DNA of 61,780 nucleotides from Firmicutes bacterium AF25-13AC (GTDB taxonomy: Bacteria > Bacillota > Clostridia > Lachnospirales > Lachnospiraceae): the NCBI GenBank assembly GCA_003478935.1, contig QUFP01000024.1:1-61780 (forward strand). The letters are read 5' to 3'. The translations under genes were made by a program, and so were the position numbers. This document shows positions 14,178 through 23,562 of the stretch, piece by piece. The notes under the pieces were generated by a model. It was not told the DNA's origin and did not search any database. It worked only from the letters and a program-made list of their open reading frames with translations. Positions within the stretch are counted from its first letter, which is position 1, and each line of letters opens with the position of its first letter.

Positions 14178-17149
14178 ATGAAAACAAAAGCTGATCGAGA
14201 ACTAAAAGGTATATCTCAGAAGGCATTCAACAAGACGAATCATATCATAAAGATAATTAGCTGTTTATGTCTGAGCATGTTTATACTATGCCAGCCGTTA
14301 TCATTTTGTGTTCCAGTGAATGCAGAGACAATAGATGATGATATTGTTATGACAGATAACATATCAAATGATTCAACAAAACAGGAAACAAAAAAGTCAG
14401 GCACGCAGACGAATGAATGTAAGGTCATTCGTGTCGGTTCTTTTGAGGATACTTTCAATTATGTCGATGAAAATGGTGTCAGACGAGGATTTGGCTACGA
14501 ACTCATGCAGGCTCTTGCCGGCTATGCAGGATGGAAATTCGAGTACGTAAAATGTGACTGGTCCAACTGTTTTGATAAGCTTGAAAACGGTGAGATTGAT
14601 GTCATTGGTGACATCTCTTACACAGACGAGCGTGCACAAGAGATGCTTTTTCAGAGGAACCGATGGGTGAGGAAAAATATATTCTTTATGCAGATATGTC
14701 GAATACGGACATAGGGACGTCTGATTTTACGTCTATGGACGGGAAACGTGTAGGTGTGCTTCTAGGTACAGAGCCTGAAAGTATGCTGACAGAATGGGAG
14801 AAGAAGAATGGCATACATACAGAGCATGTAAATGTATATGATAATGACGATGTCAAAAAGAAATTAGCTGATAATGAGATAGACTGTTTTGTATCTCTGG
14901 AGGAAGCTATCTGGTCTGAACTGGGAATATCATCTGTTACAAGTATTGGTAAATCAGGTATATATTTTGCAATAAACAAAGAGCGCAGCGATATCAAAGA
15001 GGAGCTAGACTTTGCTATGCGCCAGTTGGACAAAGACAGTCCGTTTTTTAAGGCAGATCTGTATAAGAAATATTTTACTCTTGATTATAGTCAGATTCTT
15101 ACAGGTCAAGAAAAGTCATGGATGGAAGAAAAGGAAACTATCCGGATAGGTTTTTTGAATGATGATCCTGCTGTCTTTTTCATGGACGAAGAGACTGGAA
15201 AACTTACTGGTATGATGGCGGAGTATATCGCCTATGCAAAAGACTGTCTGGGAAATCAGATACTGAAATTCAATATTCAGTCATATGATGACTATGACGA
15301 AATGATTCAGGCGTTGCAGAATTGTGAAATTGACATGATTTTTTATGCCGGCAGAAATCCTAATTTTGCAGAAGAAAAAGGCTTCGCACTTACAAATACG
15401 GCTTGGACCTATAGTCTGATGGCGGTAACTGATGAGAAGTATTTTAATGAGAATGAAGTATATACAGTAGCTGTGCCAAAGGAAAAAGAAGCCTTAAAAC
15501 AGCATATTGCTTTCAATTATCCACAATGGAAGCTTGTAGATTATGACTCATTTAATGATGCAGAAGATATGGTCATTAAAGAAAATGCAGACTGTTTTAT
15601 CATGGGAACAAGTCAGGTGATAAAATATGATAATAATAAAGATTTCAAGAGTATTCCACTTACAAAAACAATGGAGGCGTGCTTTGCAGTAAGACGCGGA
15701 GAGGGAAATCTTTTGTCAATACTGAATAAAACTTTGAAGACCATGCCGTCTGATATGCTTACCAGCGCACTTGCTATTTATGACAGCACGGCAGATAAAG
15801 TGACTTTTTTGGACTTTATAAAAGATAATTTGCTTGCTGTTTTTGTCACGACAAGTCTTTTTGCACTTGGAATAATTGGCATTATTCTTGTACTTTTAAG
15901 AAAGGCAAGGAAAGCAGAGGCAGCTGCAAAGGTTGCAGCAAAAGATACACAAAAACTCAATGACAAGCTGGAAGTTGCTCTGAAAAAAGCAGAGGATGCA
16001 AGTCTTTCAAAGACAAGTTTCCTTCACAATATGTCGCATGACATCCGTACACCTATGAATGCAGTTCTAGGCTATGCACAGCTCATGAAGGATGAACTAA
16101 AAGGAAAAGGAATGCCTGAAACATTAGAACATCTGGAAAAACTGCAGCAATCTGGAAACCTTCTTTTGTCAATCATAAATAATGTACTTGATATGGCTCG
16201 GATTGAGAGTGGAAGGATGGAGATTGATGAGAGCTATACTCAGATTGAATATATTCTGCAAGATTTGTTTGAAATATTTGATGATGAAGCAAAGAAAAAG
16301 AATATTGCATTTAATTACAAGATGAATGTAGAGCATGATCATGTACTGATAGATATTACCAAGATAAAAGAAATCCTTGTAAATATCCTTAGTAATGCTA
16401 TAAAATATACTCCAGCCGGCGGTTCTGTTATGGTAAATGTAGATGAATTGCCATGCAATGAGCCTGGATATATGATGGTGAGGACTAGTGTTAGCGATAC
16501 GGGAATAGGCATGAGTCAGGAATATTTGACAAAAATTTTCGATGCATTCACACGTGAGCAGAACACCACAAAGAGCAAAATAGCAGGAACCGGACTTGGA
16601 ATGTCAATAGTAAAGAAATATGTTGATTTGCTTGGTGGAACAATAGATGTAGAAAGTGAGCTAGGAAAGGGCAGCACTTTTACAGTTACATTAAAGCATA
16701 GGATAGCGGATGAAAGCTGCTATGCAAAAAAGCATGTTGAAGAGCTAGGGACAGGTAGCGAAATTCTTAATGGCAAAAATATCCTTTTAGCAGAGGATAA
16801 TGATTTAAATGCTGAGATTGCAGAAACAATACTTGAGCGTGTTGGTCTAAAAATAGAACGTGTGGAGGATGGCATCCAGTGTGTAAACAAAGTAGAGAAA
16901 ATGCCAGTGGGCACATACGATATGATACTAATGGATATTCAGATGCCTAAAATGGATGGCTATAAAGCAACACAAGAAATTAGGCACCTGCCAGATAAGG
17001 GTAAGGCATGTATACCTATCATTGCAATGACAGCAAGTGCCTTTGAAGAAGATAAGAGAGAGGCTATTGCAGCTGGGATGAATGGTCATATAGCAAAGCC
17101 AATCGATGTGAATGAATTGATGGCGATATTAGTGAAAAACATCAGATAG
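14178..17149 (+). pseudogene. Hybrid sensor histidine kinase with two SBP domains, single-base frameshift
   Basis: Two overlapping frames form one 990-residue kinase if one T is added to the TTTTT run near 14647-14651. The sequence then passes from DERAQEMLF into SEEPMGEEKYILYADM. A signal-anchor-like helix (about 30-50) opens the protein, followed by two SBP_bac_3-like domains (about 80-315 and 325-540) and a transmembrane helix (about 550-575). HisKA has H621 in SHDIRTPMNAVLGY. The ATPase has ILSNAIKYTP, DTGIGM and GTGLGMSI. The receiver has D920 in MILMDIQMPKMDGY. It is a paralogue of the kinase at 3291-6113 with the same order of parts. No partner regulator is adjacent. The break lies in the first sensor domain. 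Confidence 0.85.
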
Positions 17150-17449
17150 TGAAAAAAGTAGAAAGATATACACTGGCAGTGAATGCAATAAATAGGCTTT
17201 AAGTCGTAACCAGAATCAATAGTTTCCTTATTTTGAATTTTTATATGTTTGACTATGAAGTATAATCAAAATGTCAAGCAAGAAAAATTCAGATAAGGAG
17301 ACTTTTTCTCTACCGAAGACAGTTTCGTTTTTTGGAACACAAAAAGCTTTACAAAAACTGGTGGACATGCGTGGTGAAAAACAGTATAATGAGGCAAATA
17401 AAGAGTGGCTTTTAACTCCAATAACCTTAGCAGAAGGGGGATTAAGGAA
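17150..17449 (+). other. Gap between sensor kinase and EamA transporter
   Basis: No confident gene is seen. An open frame at 17271-17471 (66 codons) has no ribosome binding site, runs into the EamA gene and is not recognised; it may be a remnant. The EamA ribosome binding site lies at the end of the stretch. Confidence 0.4.
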
Positions 17450-18319
17450 ATGTGGATATTTTATGCAATAGGATCTTCATTTTTTGCAGGAATAACAGCG
17501 ATCCTTGCAAAATGCGGAATTAAAAAGACAGATTCGAATGTGGCAACAGCAATACGAACTGTAGTTGTATTGTTGTTTTCATGGCTCATGGTATTGATTA
17601 CAGGAACATGGGGAGGAATAAGACAGATTGACGGCAGGACGCTTCTATTTCTGATTTTATCAGGATTAGCTACAGGTGCATCGTGGTTATGCTATTTTCA
17701 TGCCCTTCAAAAAGGGGATATCAACAAGGTTGTTCCCATTGATAAATCAAGTACCGTGTTGTCTATTCTTCTGGCATTCATTTTCCTTCATGAAGGTATT
17801 TCTGGGAAAAAGATAATATTTGTGCTGCTTATTGGAATAGGAACCATGATGATGATTACCAAAAAAGACATAAAAACAGATTCTGAAAAAAAGAGTGGAG
17901 GATGGCTGATCTATGCGGTGCTGTCAGCAGTATTTGCAAGTCTGACTTCTATTTTGGGGAAGATTGGAATTGAAGGTATTGATTCTAATCTCGGCACAGC
18001 AATCCGCACCACAGTAGTGCTGCTTATGGCATGGCTCATGGTGTTTGTTACACAAAAACAGAAAGAAATAAATAAGATAGAAAAGAAAGAATTATGCTTT
18101 ATTTGTTTGTCAGGGCTGGCAACTGGAGCGTCGTGGCTCTTTTATTATCGGGCGTTACAAGAAGGACCAGCAAGTGTAGTAGTGCCGATTGATAAGCTTA
18201 GTATGTTGGTAACGATTGCATTCTCATGGATTGTATTTCATGAAAAACTGACAAAGAAATCGGCAGTCGGTGTTTTACTTATTACGGCAGGAACGCTGCT
18301 TTTAGCAGTTACAGCTTAA
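17450..18319 (+). CDS. EamA-family (DMT) membrane transporter
   Basis: The 289-residue protein is made of two similar halves of five helices. Each begins with an (F/L)-x-S-I-LGK/AK-x-GI(K/E) pattern and contains SGLATGASWL and (Y/F)-ALQ-G segments (residues about 1-137 and 146-289). That is the EamA repeat of the drug/metabolite transporter superfamily. ATG 17450 is preferred over 17405 because AAGGGGG (17434-17440) precedes it and the sequence starts directly in the first helix. These transporters export small metabolites or take up nutrients; the substrate is not predictable. The downstream reductase begins 18 bases after the stop and may be co-transcribed. Confidence 0.85.
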   Translation: MWIFYAIGSSFFAGITAILAKCGIKKTDSNVATAIRTVVVLLFSWLMVLITGTWGGIRQIDGRTLLFLILSGLATGASWLCYFHALQKGDINKVVPIDKSSTVLSILLAFIFLHEGISGKKIIFVLLIGIGTMMMITKKDIKTDSEKKSGGWLIYAVLSAVFASLTSILGKIGIEGIDSNLGTAIRTTVVLLMAWLMVFVTQKQKEINKIEKKELCFICLSGLATGASWLFYYRALQEGPASVVVPIDKLSMLVTIAFSWIVFHEKLTKKSAVGVLLITAGTLLLAVTA

Positions 18320-18336
18320 ATATCAGGGAGGGGCAA

Positions 18337-19149
18337 ATGATTTTAATTACAGGGGCAAATGGATTTGTGGGGCATAAGCTCATGGAGCTATGCAAGGATA
18401 CAGCAGCGTCACCGTCTCTTCGGAACGTGACACAGGAAATTGTGAATCGTATGATTAAAGAAAGCAATGCAGATGTTGTTGTCCACACAGCAGCAATTTC
18501 TGATATAGGTACTTGCGAGGCAGATCCAGAAGCATCGTACTTTGCAAATGTGCAGATACCTATGTATCTTGCAAAAGCATGTAAAAAGAGCGATAGAAAG
18601 CTGATATGCTTTAGCTCAGATCAGGTATATAGTGCTTGTGAGGATGGTGGACCATATGCAGAAGAAAATGTGAAGCCTGGAAATATCTACGCTGCTCATA
18701 AGCTTGAGATGGAAAAACGTGTGCTTGATATTCTGCCATCGGCAGTCATGTTAAGAGCAGAGTGGATGTATGATTATTATGAAAAAAGATCCAACTATTT
18801 GATGATGATATTAAATGCAATTCATACACAAGATAGTGTTTCTTTCAGCTCAAAGCAATTTCGTGGCATTACTTACTTAAAGGAAGTTGCTGAAAATATG
18901 GACAAGGTAATTTTACTTCCAGGCGGTGCGTATAATTTTGGCAGCGAAACAACACAGTCAATATATGAGGTGACAAACAAGTTTGTTGATATGCTTGGAA
19001 AAAGGCTTATCGTCAAGGACGCACCCGCAAGACACAATTTGTGGATGGACTGCAGCAAAGCAAGAAAGTATGGCGTGGAATTTAGCAGCGTAATTGACGG
19101 ATTAGAAAGATGCGCAAGGGATTATGAATTAAATAAGAGAATAGTTTGA
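18337..19149 (+). CDS. RmlD-like NAD(P)-dependent sugar-nucleotide reductase
   Basis: The 270-residue extended SDR protein has the nucleotide-binding start MILITGANGFVGHKL, VVVHTAAISDIGTCE, CFSSDQVYS and the catalytic YAAHKLEMEK (YxxxK). The RmlD-type substrate-binding C-terminus is shorter than in true dTDP-4-dehydrorhamnose reductases. A bona fide rmlD lies at 26696-27637, so this is probably a paralogue acting on another nucleotide sugar or a different dehydro sugar. AGGGAGGGG lies just upstream of ATG 18337. It follows the EamA gene closely and ends before the hairpin repeat at 19155. Confidence 0.7.
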   Translation: MILITGANGFVGHKLMELCKDTAASPSLRNVTQEIVNRMIKESNADVVVHTAAISDIGTCEADPEASYFANVQIPMYLAKACKKSDRKLICFSSDQVYSACEDGGPYAEENVKPGNIYAAHKLEMEKRVLDILPSAVMLRAEWMYDYYEKRSNYLMMILNAIHTQDSVSFSSKQFRGITYLKEVAENMDKVILLPGGAYNFGSETTQSIYEVTNKFVDMLGKRLIVKDAPARHNLWMDCSKARKYGVEFSSVIDGLERCARDYELNKRIV

Positions 19150-19154
19150 AATAT

Positions 19155-19186
19155 TAGGGACAGGGAGAATGTTTACCCTGTCTCTA
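19155..19186. repeat. GGGACA/TGTCCC hairpin repeat, copy 2
   Basis: TAGGGACAGGG (19155-19165) pairs with CCCTGTCTCTA (19176-19186) with one wobble. It sits six bases after the reductase stop and before the leader of the mannoside operon. The 138 bases up to 19323 hold a GATATAGT -10-like box and the imperfect dyad CTACAGTGATATAGTGTAG (19256-19274), a possible operator. Confidence 0.55.
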
Positions 19187-19323
19187 TTACGTGTTGCATT
19201 AGAATTTTATAAGAAAACTTTGAAATTCAAGTAAAAAACACTTTTATTCAAGTAACTACAGTGATATAGTGTAGCTATCAAAAGAAATAATACAAAAAAA
19301 ACAGAAGGAAAAGGAGGAAATAA

Positions 19324-20286
19324 ATGTTAGAAATGGATAAAACAAAGAGTAATGTTCGAACATGCAAAGAGATGTTACTTGAATTTAAAAACTTGAAAAA
19401 TAGAGATATTTCAAGTAAATTGTTGTTTGATGGAATAGAAAATGAGGATGTTTATAATATTACTGCACCATTTCTATTTGAAGGAAAACGATATTTGGCG
19501 GGAAGAGTGGAGAAACGAACAGAGGAATGGTCTCGCGTTGTTTTCTTTATGGAGGAAAATGAAAAGTGGATTGCAGATAATTCAATTCCGTCATTACCAC
19601 TTCAAGATCCATTTGTAACACAAGTGAATGGTGAATTTATTGTTGGTGGTGTGGAAGTATTTGATGATGTTGAAAATCCAGGAATGTTAAACTACAGAAC
19701 GAACTTTTATCGAGGAAATTCTTTGCGAAGCTTGACGCTGTTTGCAAAGGGACCAGATCGAATGAAAGATATCAGACTGCTGCAATTAGAAAAAAATCAG
19801 ATTCTTGTCATGACAAGACCGCAAGGAAGTATTTTTGCAAATGGTAAATGTTATGAAGCTGGCCGCGGGAAAATAGGTTACATGATTATAAATTCTTTAG
19901 ATGAATTGACACCCGAAGCAATTCTTGATGCAACAATTTTTGATGATCAGTTCATTTCGGAAGAATGGGGTGGTTGCAATCAGCTATTTATGTTAGATGA
20001 TGGAAATGTTGGAATCCTATCTCATATTGCTAGATTTGATGAGGCAGGAAATAGACATTATTATTCATCAGCATTTTGTATGAATCCACAGACAGGTGAA
20101 CATACACCTATGAAACTAATTGCAGTAAGAGACAATTTTGCATTAGGAGATGCAAAAAGACCAGATTTGACAGATGTAATTTTTAGTGGAGGTTTAGAGC
20201 GAAATAAGAATAAAAAGGCAATGCTTTATTGTGGAGTAAGTGATGCACAAGGACATCGAATTGAAATTGATGATCCATTTGAATAG
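19324..20286 (+). CDS. DUF1861-family beta-propeller protein
   Basis: The 320-residue soluble protein is not secreted (no signal peptide) and shows repeated beta-propeller-like blades. Examples are PFLFEGKRYLAGRVEKR, VFFMEENEKW, LQDPFVTQVNGEFIVGGVE and EEWGGCNQLFMLDDGNVGIL. The pattern agrees with DUF1861, a family related in fold to GH43/GH130-type glycosidases and found beside mannoside phosphorylase genes. It is the first gene of the sugar importer operon, with AAAGGAGG before ATG 19324. It probably acts on the imported oligosaccharide, but no activity is established here. It could be a hydrolase, a phosphorylase or a binding protein. Confidence 0.7.
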   Translation: MLEMDKTKSNVRTCKEMLLEFKNLKNRDISSKLLFDGIENEDVYNITAPFLFEGKRYLAGRVEKRTEEWSRVVFFMEENEKWIADNSIPSLPLQDPFVTQVNGEFIVGGVEVFDDVENPGMLNYRTNFYRGNSLRSLTLFAKGPDRMKDIRLLQLEKNQILVMTRPQGSIFANGKCYEAGRGKIGYMIINSLDELTPEAILDATIFDDQFISEEWGGCNQLFMLDDGNVGILSHIARFDEAGNRHYYSSAFCMNPQTGEHTPMKLIAVRDNFALGDAKRPDLTDVIFSGGLERNKNKKAMLYCGVSDAQGHRIEIDDPFE

Positions 20287-20334
20287 TAAAAGTAATTACA
20301 AACAAACACATAAATTTTTAAGGAGGGTTTTATA

Positions 20335-21702
20335 ATGAAAAGAACACAGAAAAATGCATTGGCAATGGCAGGTTTAATGACTGCTGCAACATTGTTTTCC
20401 GCGGTACCAGCGATGGCAGATGATGTTATTACCGTCGATTTTTGGACAGCACCGCAGCAGGTGCAGTATAATTACTGGGAAGAAAAGGCTCAGGCATTTA
20501 ATGAAACCAAAACTGAGGTAAATGGAAAAATTGTAGAGGTGAAGGTACAGCAGATGCCAGAAACACCATCCTCAGAGGCTGGTATTCAAAATGCGATTGC
20601 TACAGGAACTGCGCCAGCAGTTTCAGAGAATATTAATAGAGGTTTTGCCGCAACTTTAGCAGCATCTGAAGTGGTATATGACTTATCTGAAGAAGATTGG
20701 TTCCAAGATGTTATCGAAGCCAGAGCAATGGGTGATGCAATGGAAAATTGGGCAATTGATGAAAAACAGTATGTATTGCCTGTTTATGTAAATCCAATGG
20801 TATGGCAATGGAATAAACCAGCTCTTGATGTTCTTGGATTTGAAAAAGCCCCTGAAACAGTAGATGAATTTAATGCTGTTATTGCCGCTTTTTCAGAGAA
20901 GAAGGATGAATTAAAAGAGATTGGAGTAACTCATACTTTTTATCGTCCATCATTAACTAGACCAGACCAGTATTGGGATCGTTGGTTTGACTTTATGATG
21001 ATTTATAATGGATTATCACAGGGAATGCCGATTTTGGAAAATGATGAATTGGTAATGGATAAAGAAAGTGCAATTGAAGCAATGGAAGTAATTGGAACAT
21101 TTGGAAATTCAATCCAACAAGGAGAGTTATCTAGTATATGGGTTGAGGAACAGCCATCAATTCTTGTATCAATTAATGCACCGTGGGAAATTTCATTATA
21201 TGAGGAAAATAATAAGGTCTATGGTGAGGATTATGTATATGGACCATCGCTTGTAAAAGAAGAGGGCGATATTCCTTATAATTATGCGGATTCAAAGGGA
21301 CTGACATTCTACAAAACAGATAATGTTTCTGAGGATCAGCATGAAGGTGCTGTTGAATTCGTAAAGTGGGTTTATAATGAGGACAATTCTGCACAGACCG
21401 ATTTAGATTGGTTGAATGCAACAACGATGCTTCCGGTAAGAGGAGATTTAAATGATAACGAAGTATTTGCGGACTCAATGAAAGAAAATCCAGCACTTGC
21501 AGCGCTTGCAGAATGGGTACCATATGCAATTCCAGGATTAGCAACAGATAAGGATGCTGATATTTGGACTGCATTTACAGAAGTTGGAATGGCACCATAC
21601 ATGAATGAAGTAACAGCAGCAGAGCCATGCAATGCGCCAGATGCAACGAGTTACATTGAAGATGCAATGGACGCAATGGAGGAAGCAGCAGGTCTTAAGT
21701 AA
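20335..21702 (+). CDS. ABC sugar-binding protein (family 1 extracellular SBP)
   Basis: The 455-residue solute-binding protein has a signal peptide (about 1-28) ending AVPAMA-DD. The mature start reads VITVDFWTAPQQVQYNYWEE, as in family 1 carbohydrate-binding proteins. There is no lipobox cysteine in the leader, so it is predicted to be cleaved by signal peptidase I, which is unusual for a Gram-positive binding protein. It follows the DUF1861 gene by 48 bases with AGGAGGG upstream. A strong hairpin after it (21713-21747) and two permease genes complete the importer. With GH130 and DUF1861 alongside, a beta-mannoside or similar oligosaccharide is the likely ligand. Confidence 0.85.
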   Translation: MKRTQKNALAMAGLMTAATLFSAVPAMADDVITVDFWTAPQQVQYNYWEEKAQAFNETKTEVNGKIVEVKVQQMPETPSSEAGIQNAIATGTAPAVSENINRGFAATLAASEVVYDLSEEDWFQDVIEARAMGDAMENWAIDEKQYVLPVYVNPMVWQWNKPALDVLGFEKAPETVDEFNAVIAAFSEKKDELKEIGVTHTFYRPSLTRPDQYWDRWFDFMMIYNGLSQGMPILENDELVMDKESAIEAMEVIGTFGNSIQQGELSSIWVEEQPSILVSINAPWEISLYEENNKVYGEDYVYGPSLVKEEGDIPYNYADSKGLTFYKTDNVSEDQHEGAVEFVKWVYNEDNSAQTDLDWLNATTMLPVRGDLNDNEVFADSMKENPALAALAEWVPYAIPGLATDKDADIWTAFTEVGMAPYMNEVTAAEPCNAPDATSYIEDAMDAMEEAAGLK

Positions 21703-21712
21703 TGAACTGTTA

Positions 21713-21747
21713 AGGCCACGTGACAAATAGGCACGTGGCCTGTTTTT
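21713..21747 (+). terminator. Intra-operon hairpin between the binding protein and permease genes
   Basis: AGGCCACGTG (21713-21722) pairs perfectly with CACGTGGCCT (21732-21741), followed by GTTTTT. Placed between the binding-protein and permease genes, it would partly stop transcription and favour a high level of the binding protein. Confidence 0.7.
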
Positions 21748-21801
21748 AGGAAGGTTATGAAAAAATAGTAGGGTAGAATGGAGAAAGGAGGGTATTGGGG
21801 T

Positions 21802-22701
21802 ATGAAGAAAAAATTAACTCCAGCAGCAAGAAAAAGAGGTGTTGTTGGGTGGCTTCTAAATGCACCATATCTCGTGTATTCACTTGTGTTTTTTTTAATT
21901 CCATTGATATGGGCGGCTTGGTTGTCAACAATGGAATGGAATTTGATGTCAAAACAAAAGAATTTTGTTGGAATTGATAATTTTGCTAAGCTACTTACTG
22001 ATCGCAAGGTAAAAGCAGCATTTATTAATTCATATCGTTATCTGGTTCCAATTGTTATCATTTGCTTCATATGTGGTTTAATTGTTGCGTTATTGGTATC
22101 ACAGTTGCCAGAAAAAATAAAAGGTTTTGTAGCAGTCCTTTTTTTTATACCCTATTTAACTTCTGGTGTTGCAACATCGGTTTTTGTAAAATATTTATTT
22201 AATTATAATTCCGTATTGAATGTTTTTCTAAGAGATCATTTTCAGTTAAATATAAATTGGTTGACAGATCAACGTTTTGCATTTTCTATTATGGTGGGAA
22301 TTGTAGTATGGAAGATGTCTGGTTATTATGCATTATTTATTCTCTCTGGAATTGAAAGCATTGGCGCTGATGTAAATGAGGCATGTGCGTTAGATGGATC
22401 TCATGGATTCCATAAGTTAATTCATGTGACACTCCCTATGATCATGCCTACGCTGTCGACAGTAATTGTGTTGGCAACCGGTCTTGCATTTGGAATATTT
22501 ACAGAGCCATTTTTGCTTACAGGAGGCGGACCTAATCTTTCGACAACATCATGGCAGCTTGAAATTTATAATACGTCATTTACACGATTCCAATCAGGTT
22601 ATGGTGCTGCAATGGCGATTGCTGCAGCAGTTCAGATATTTATAACTCTACGAGTGATTAATTTCGGTACTGATAAGTTGAATAAACGTTTTGGATTTTA
22701 G
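21802..22701 (+). CDS. Sugar ABC transporter permease (MalF/UgpA-type)
   Basis: The 299-residue membrane protein has about six helices and the cytoplasmic EAA loop VNEACALDGSHGFHKLIHVT that docks the ATPase. It is the first of two permeases. ATG 21802 is preferred over 21778 because GGAGGG (21785-21790) is correctly spaced for it and no site precedes 21778. It pairs with the next permease and the binding protein as one importer. No ATPase gene is present in the operon, so a shared MsmK-type ATPase elsewhere is expected. Confidence 0.9.
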   Translation: MKKKLTPAARKRGVVGWLLNAPYLVYSLVFFLIPLIWAAWLSTMEWNLMSKQKNFVGIDNFAKLLTDRKVKAAFINSYRYLVPIVIICFICGLIVALLVSQLPEKIKGFVAVLFFIPYLTSGVATSVFVKYLFNYNSVLNVFLRDHFQLNINWLTDQRFAFSIMVGIVVWKMSGYYALFILSGIESIGADVNEACALDGSHGFHKLIHVTLPMIMPTLSTVIVLATGLAFGIFTEPFLLTGGGPNLSTTSWQLEIYNTSFTRFQSGYGAAMAIAAAVQIFITLRVINFGTDKLNKRFGF

Positions 22702-22714
22702 AGGAGGAAGAACT

Positions 22715-23539
22715 ATGAAAAGGAAGTTACGGATAAAAACAAGAATATTAACCGTCATAACGTTGCTCCTTCTTGGTGTATCACTGTTTCCTTTCTATTA
22801 TATGGTGGTACAATCATTTACTCAGTGGGATATGGTGGATAAAGTGTTAATACCGCAGGGTTTTACACTACGTAGCTATGAATATTTGATTAGTAAAGGC
22901 GGAGCTTCTAATTCAATGATGTGGGTTAGGGCGTTGGTAAATTCTTTTATTGTATCATTACCAACAGCATTAATTTCTGTTGCAGTTGGATTAGGAATTG
23001 GATATTCGGTTACTAAGCTTAGATTTGGCGGTAAAAAATTTATTATGAATACATTGCTGTTTCAAATGTTTTTTCCAGCAATTATTTTACTGGTGCCTAG
23101 ATATATGATAGCAAAGCCTATGGCCAATAAGTATGTTGGAATGATTATTCCACTTAGTATTTCAGTATGGGCGATTTTTATGTACATTAATTATTTTAGA
23201 ACGCTTCCAGATGCAGTTTTTGAAGCAGCAAGAATTGATGGAGCTAGTAATTTGAGAATTATTGCGACGATTGCTTTCCCTATAACGAAATCTGTAACAA
23301 CAATTGTTTTTCTGTCAATATTTATGCAGCGATGGAGTGAATTAATGTGGGATATGTTAATATCACCAAGTATAGAAATGCAGACATTAAATGTATTGAT
23401 TTCTACTCAATTTAAACCAATGGGAGCATTTCCAGGTCCAATGTATGCCGCATCGGTAATTTTAACATTGCCAATTATAATTCTGTTTCTTTGTTTTTCA
23501 AAGTATTTTAAGGAAGGAATCAGCTTTATGCTGAAATAA
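22715..23539 (+). CDS. Sugar ABC transporter permease (MalG/UgpE-type)
   Basis: The 274-residue membrane protein has six helices and an EAA loop, FEAARIDGASNLRIIATIAF. ATG 22715 follows GAGGAGG (22701-22707). The in-frame TTG at 22691 lies inside the previous gene and lacks a site. It is translated 13 bases after the first permease and immediately precedes the GH130 gene. It forms the translocation pore with the preceding permease. Confidence 0.9.
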   Translation: MKRKLRIKTRILTVITLLLLGVSLFPFYYMVVQSFTQWDMVDKVLIPQGFTLRSYEYLISKGGASNSMMWVRALVNSFIVSLPTALISVAVGLGIGYSVTKLRFGGKKFIMNTLLFQMFFPAIILLVPRYMIAKPMANKYVGMIIPLSISVWAIFMYINYFRTLPDAVFEAARIDGASNLRIIATIAFPITKSVTTIVFLSIFMQRWSELMWDMLISPSIEMQTLNVLISTQFKPMGAFPGPMYAASVILTLPIIILFLCFSKYFKEGISFMLK

Positions 23540-23562
23540 AAATCAGTGAAGTGAGGTAACAT

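Noticed and set aside
17271..17471. 66-codon open frame before the EamA gene
   Set aside because: It has no ribosome binding site, overlaps the EamA start and shows no recognised motif. It is mentioned only as a possible remnant.
18337..19149. Calling the first RmlD-like gene rmlD
   Set aside because: A second protein at 26696-27637 has the better full-length match and is linked to rmlB, so this one was named only as RmlD-like.
19256..19274. Possible LacI-type operator CTACAGTGATATAGTGTAG
   Set aside because: The symmetry is imperfect and lacks the central CG of typical LacI operators. It is kept only as a weak candidate in the repeat entry.
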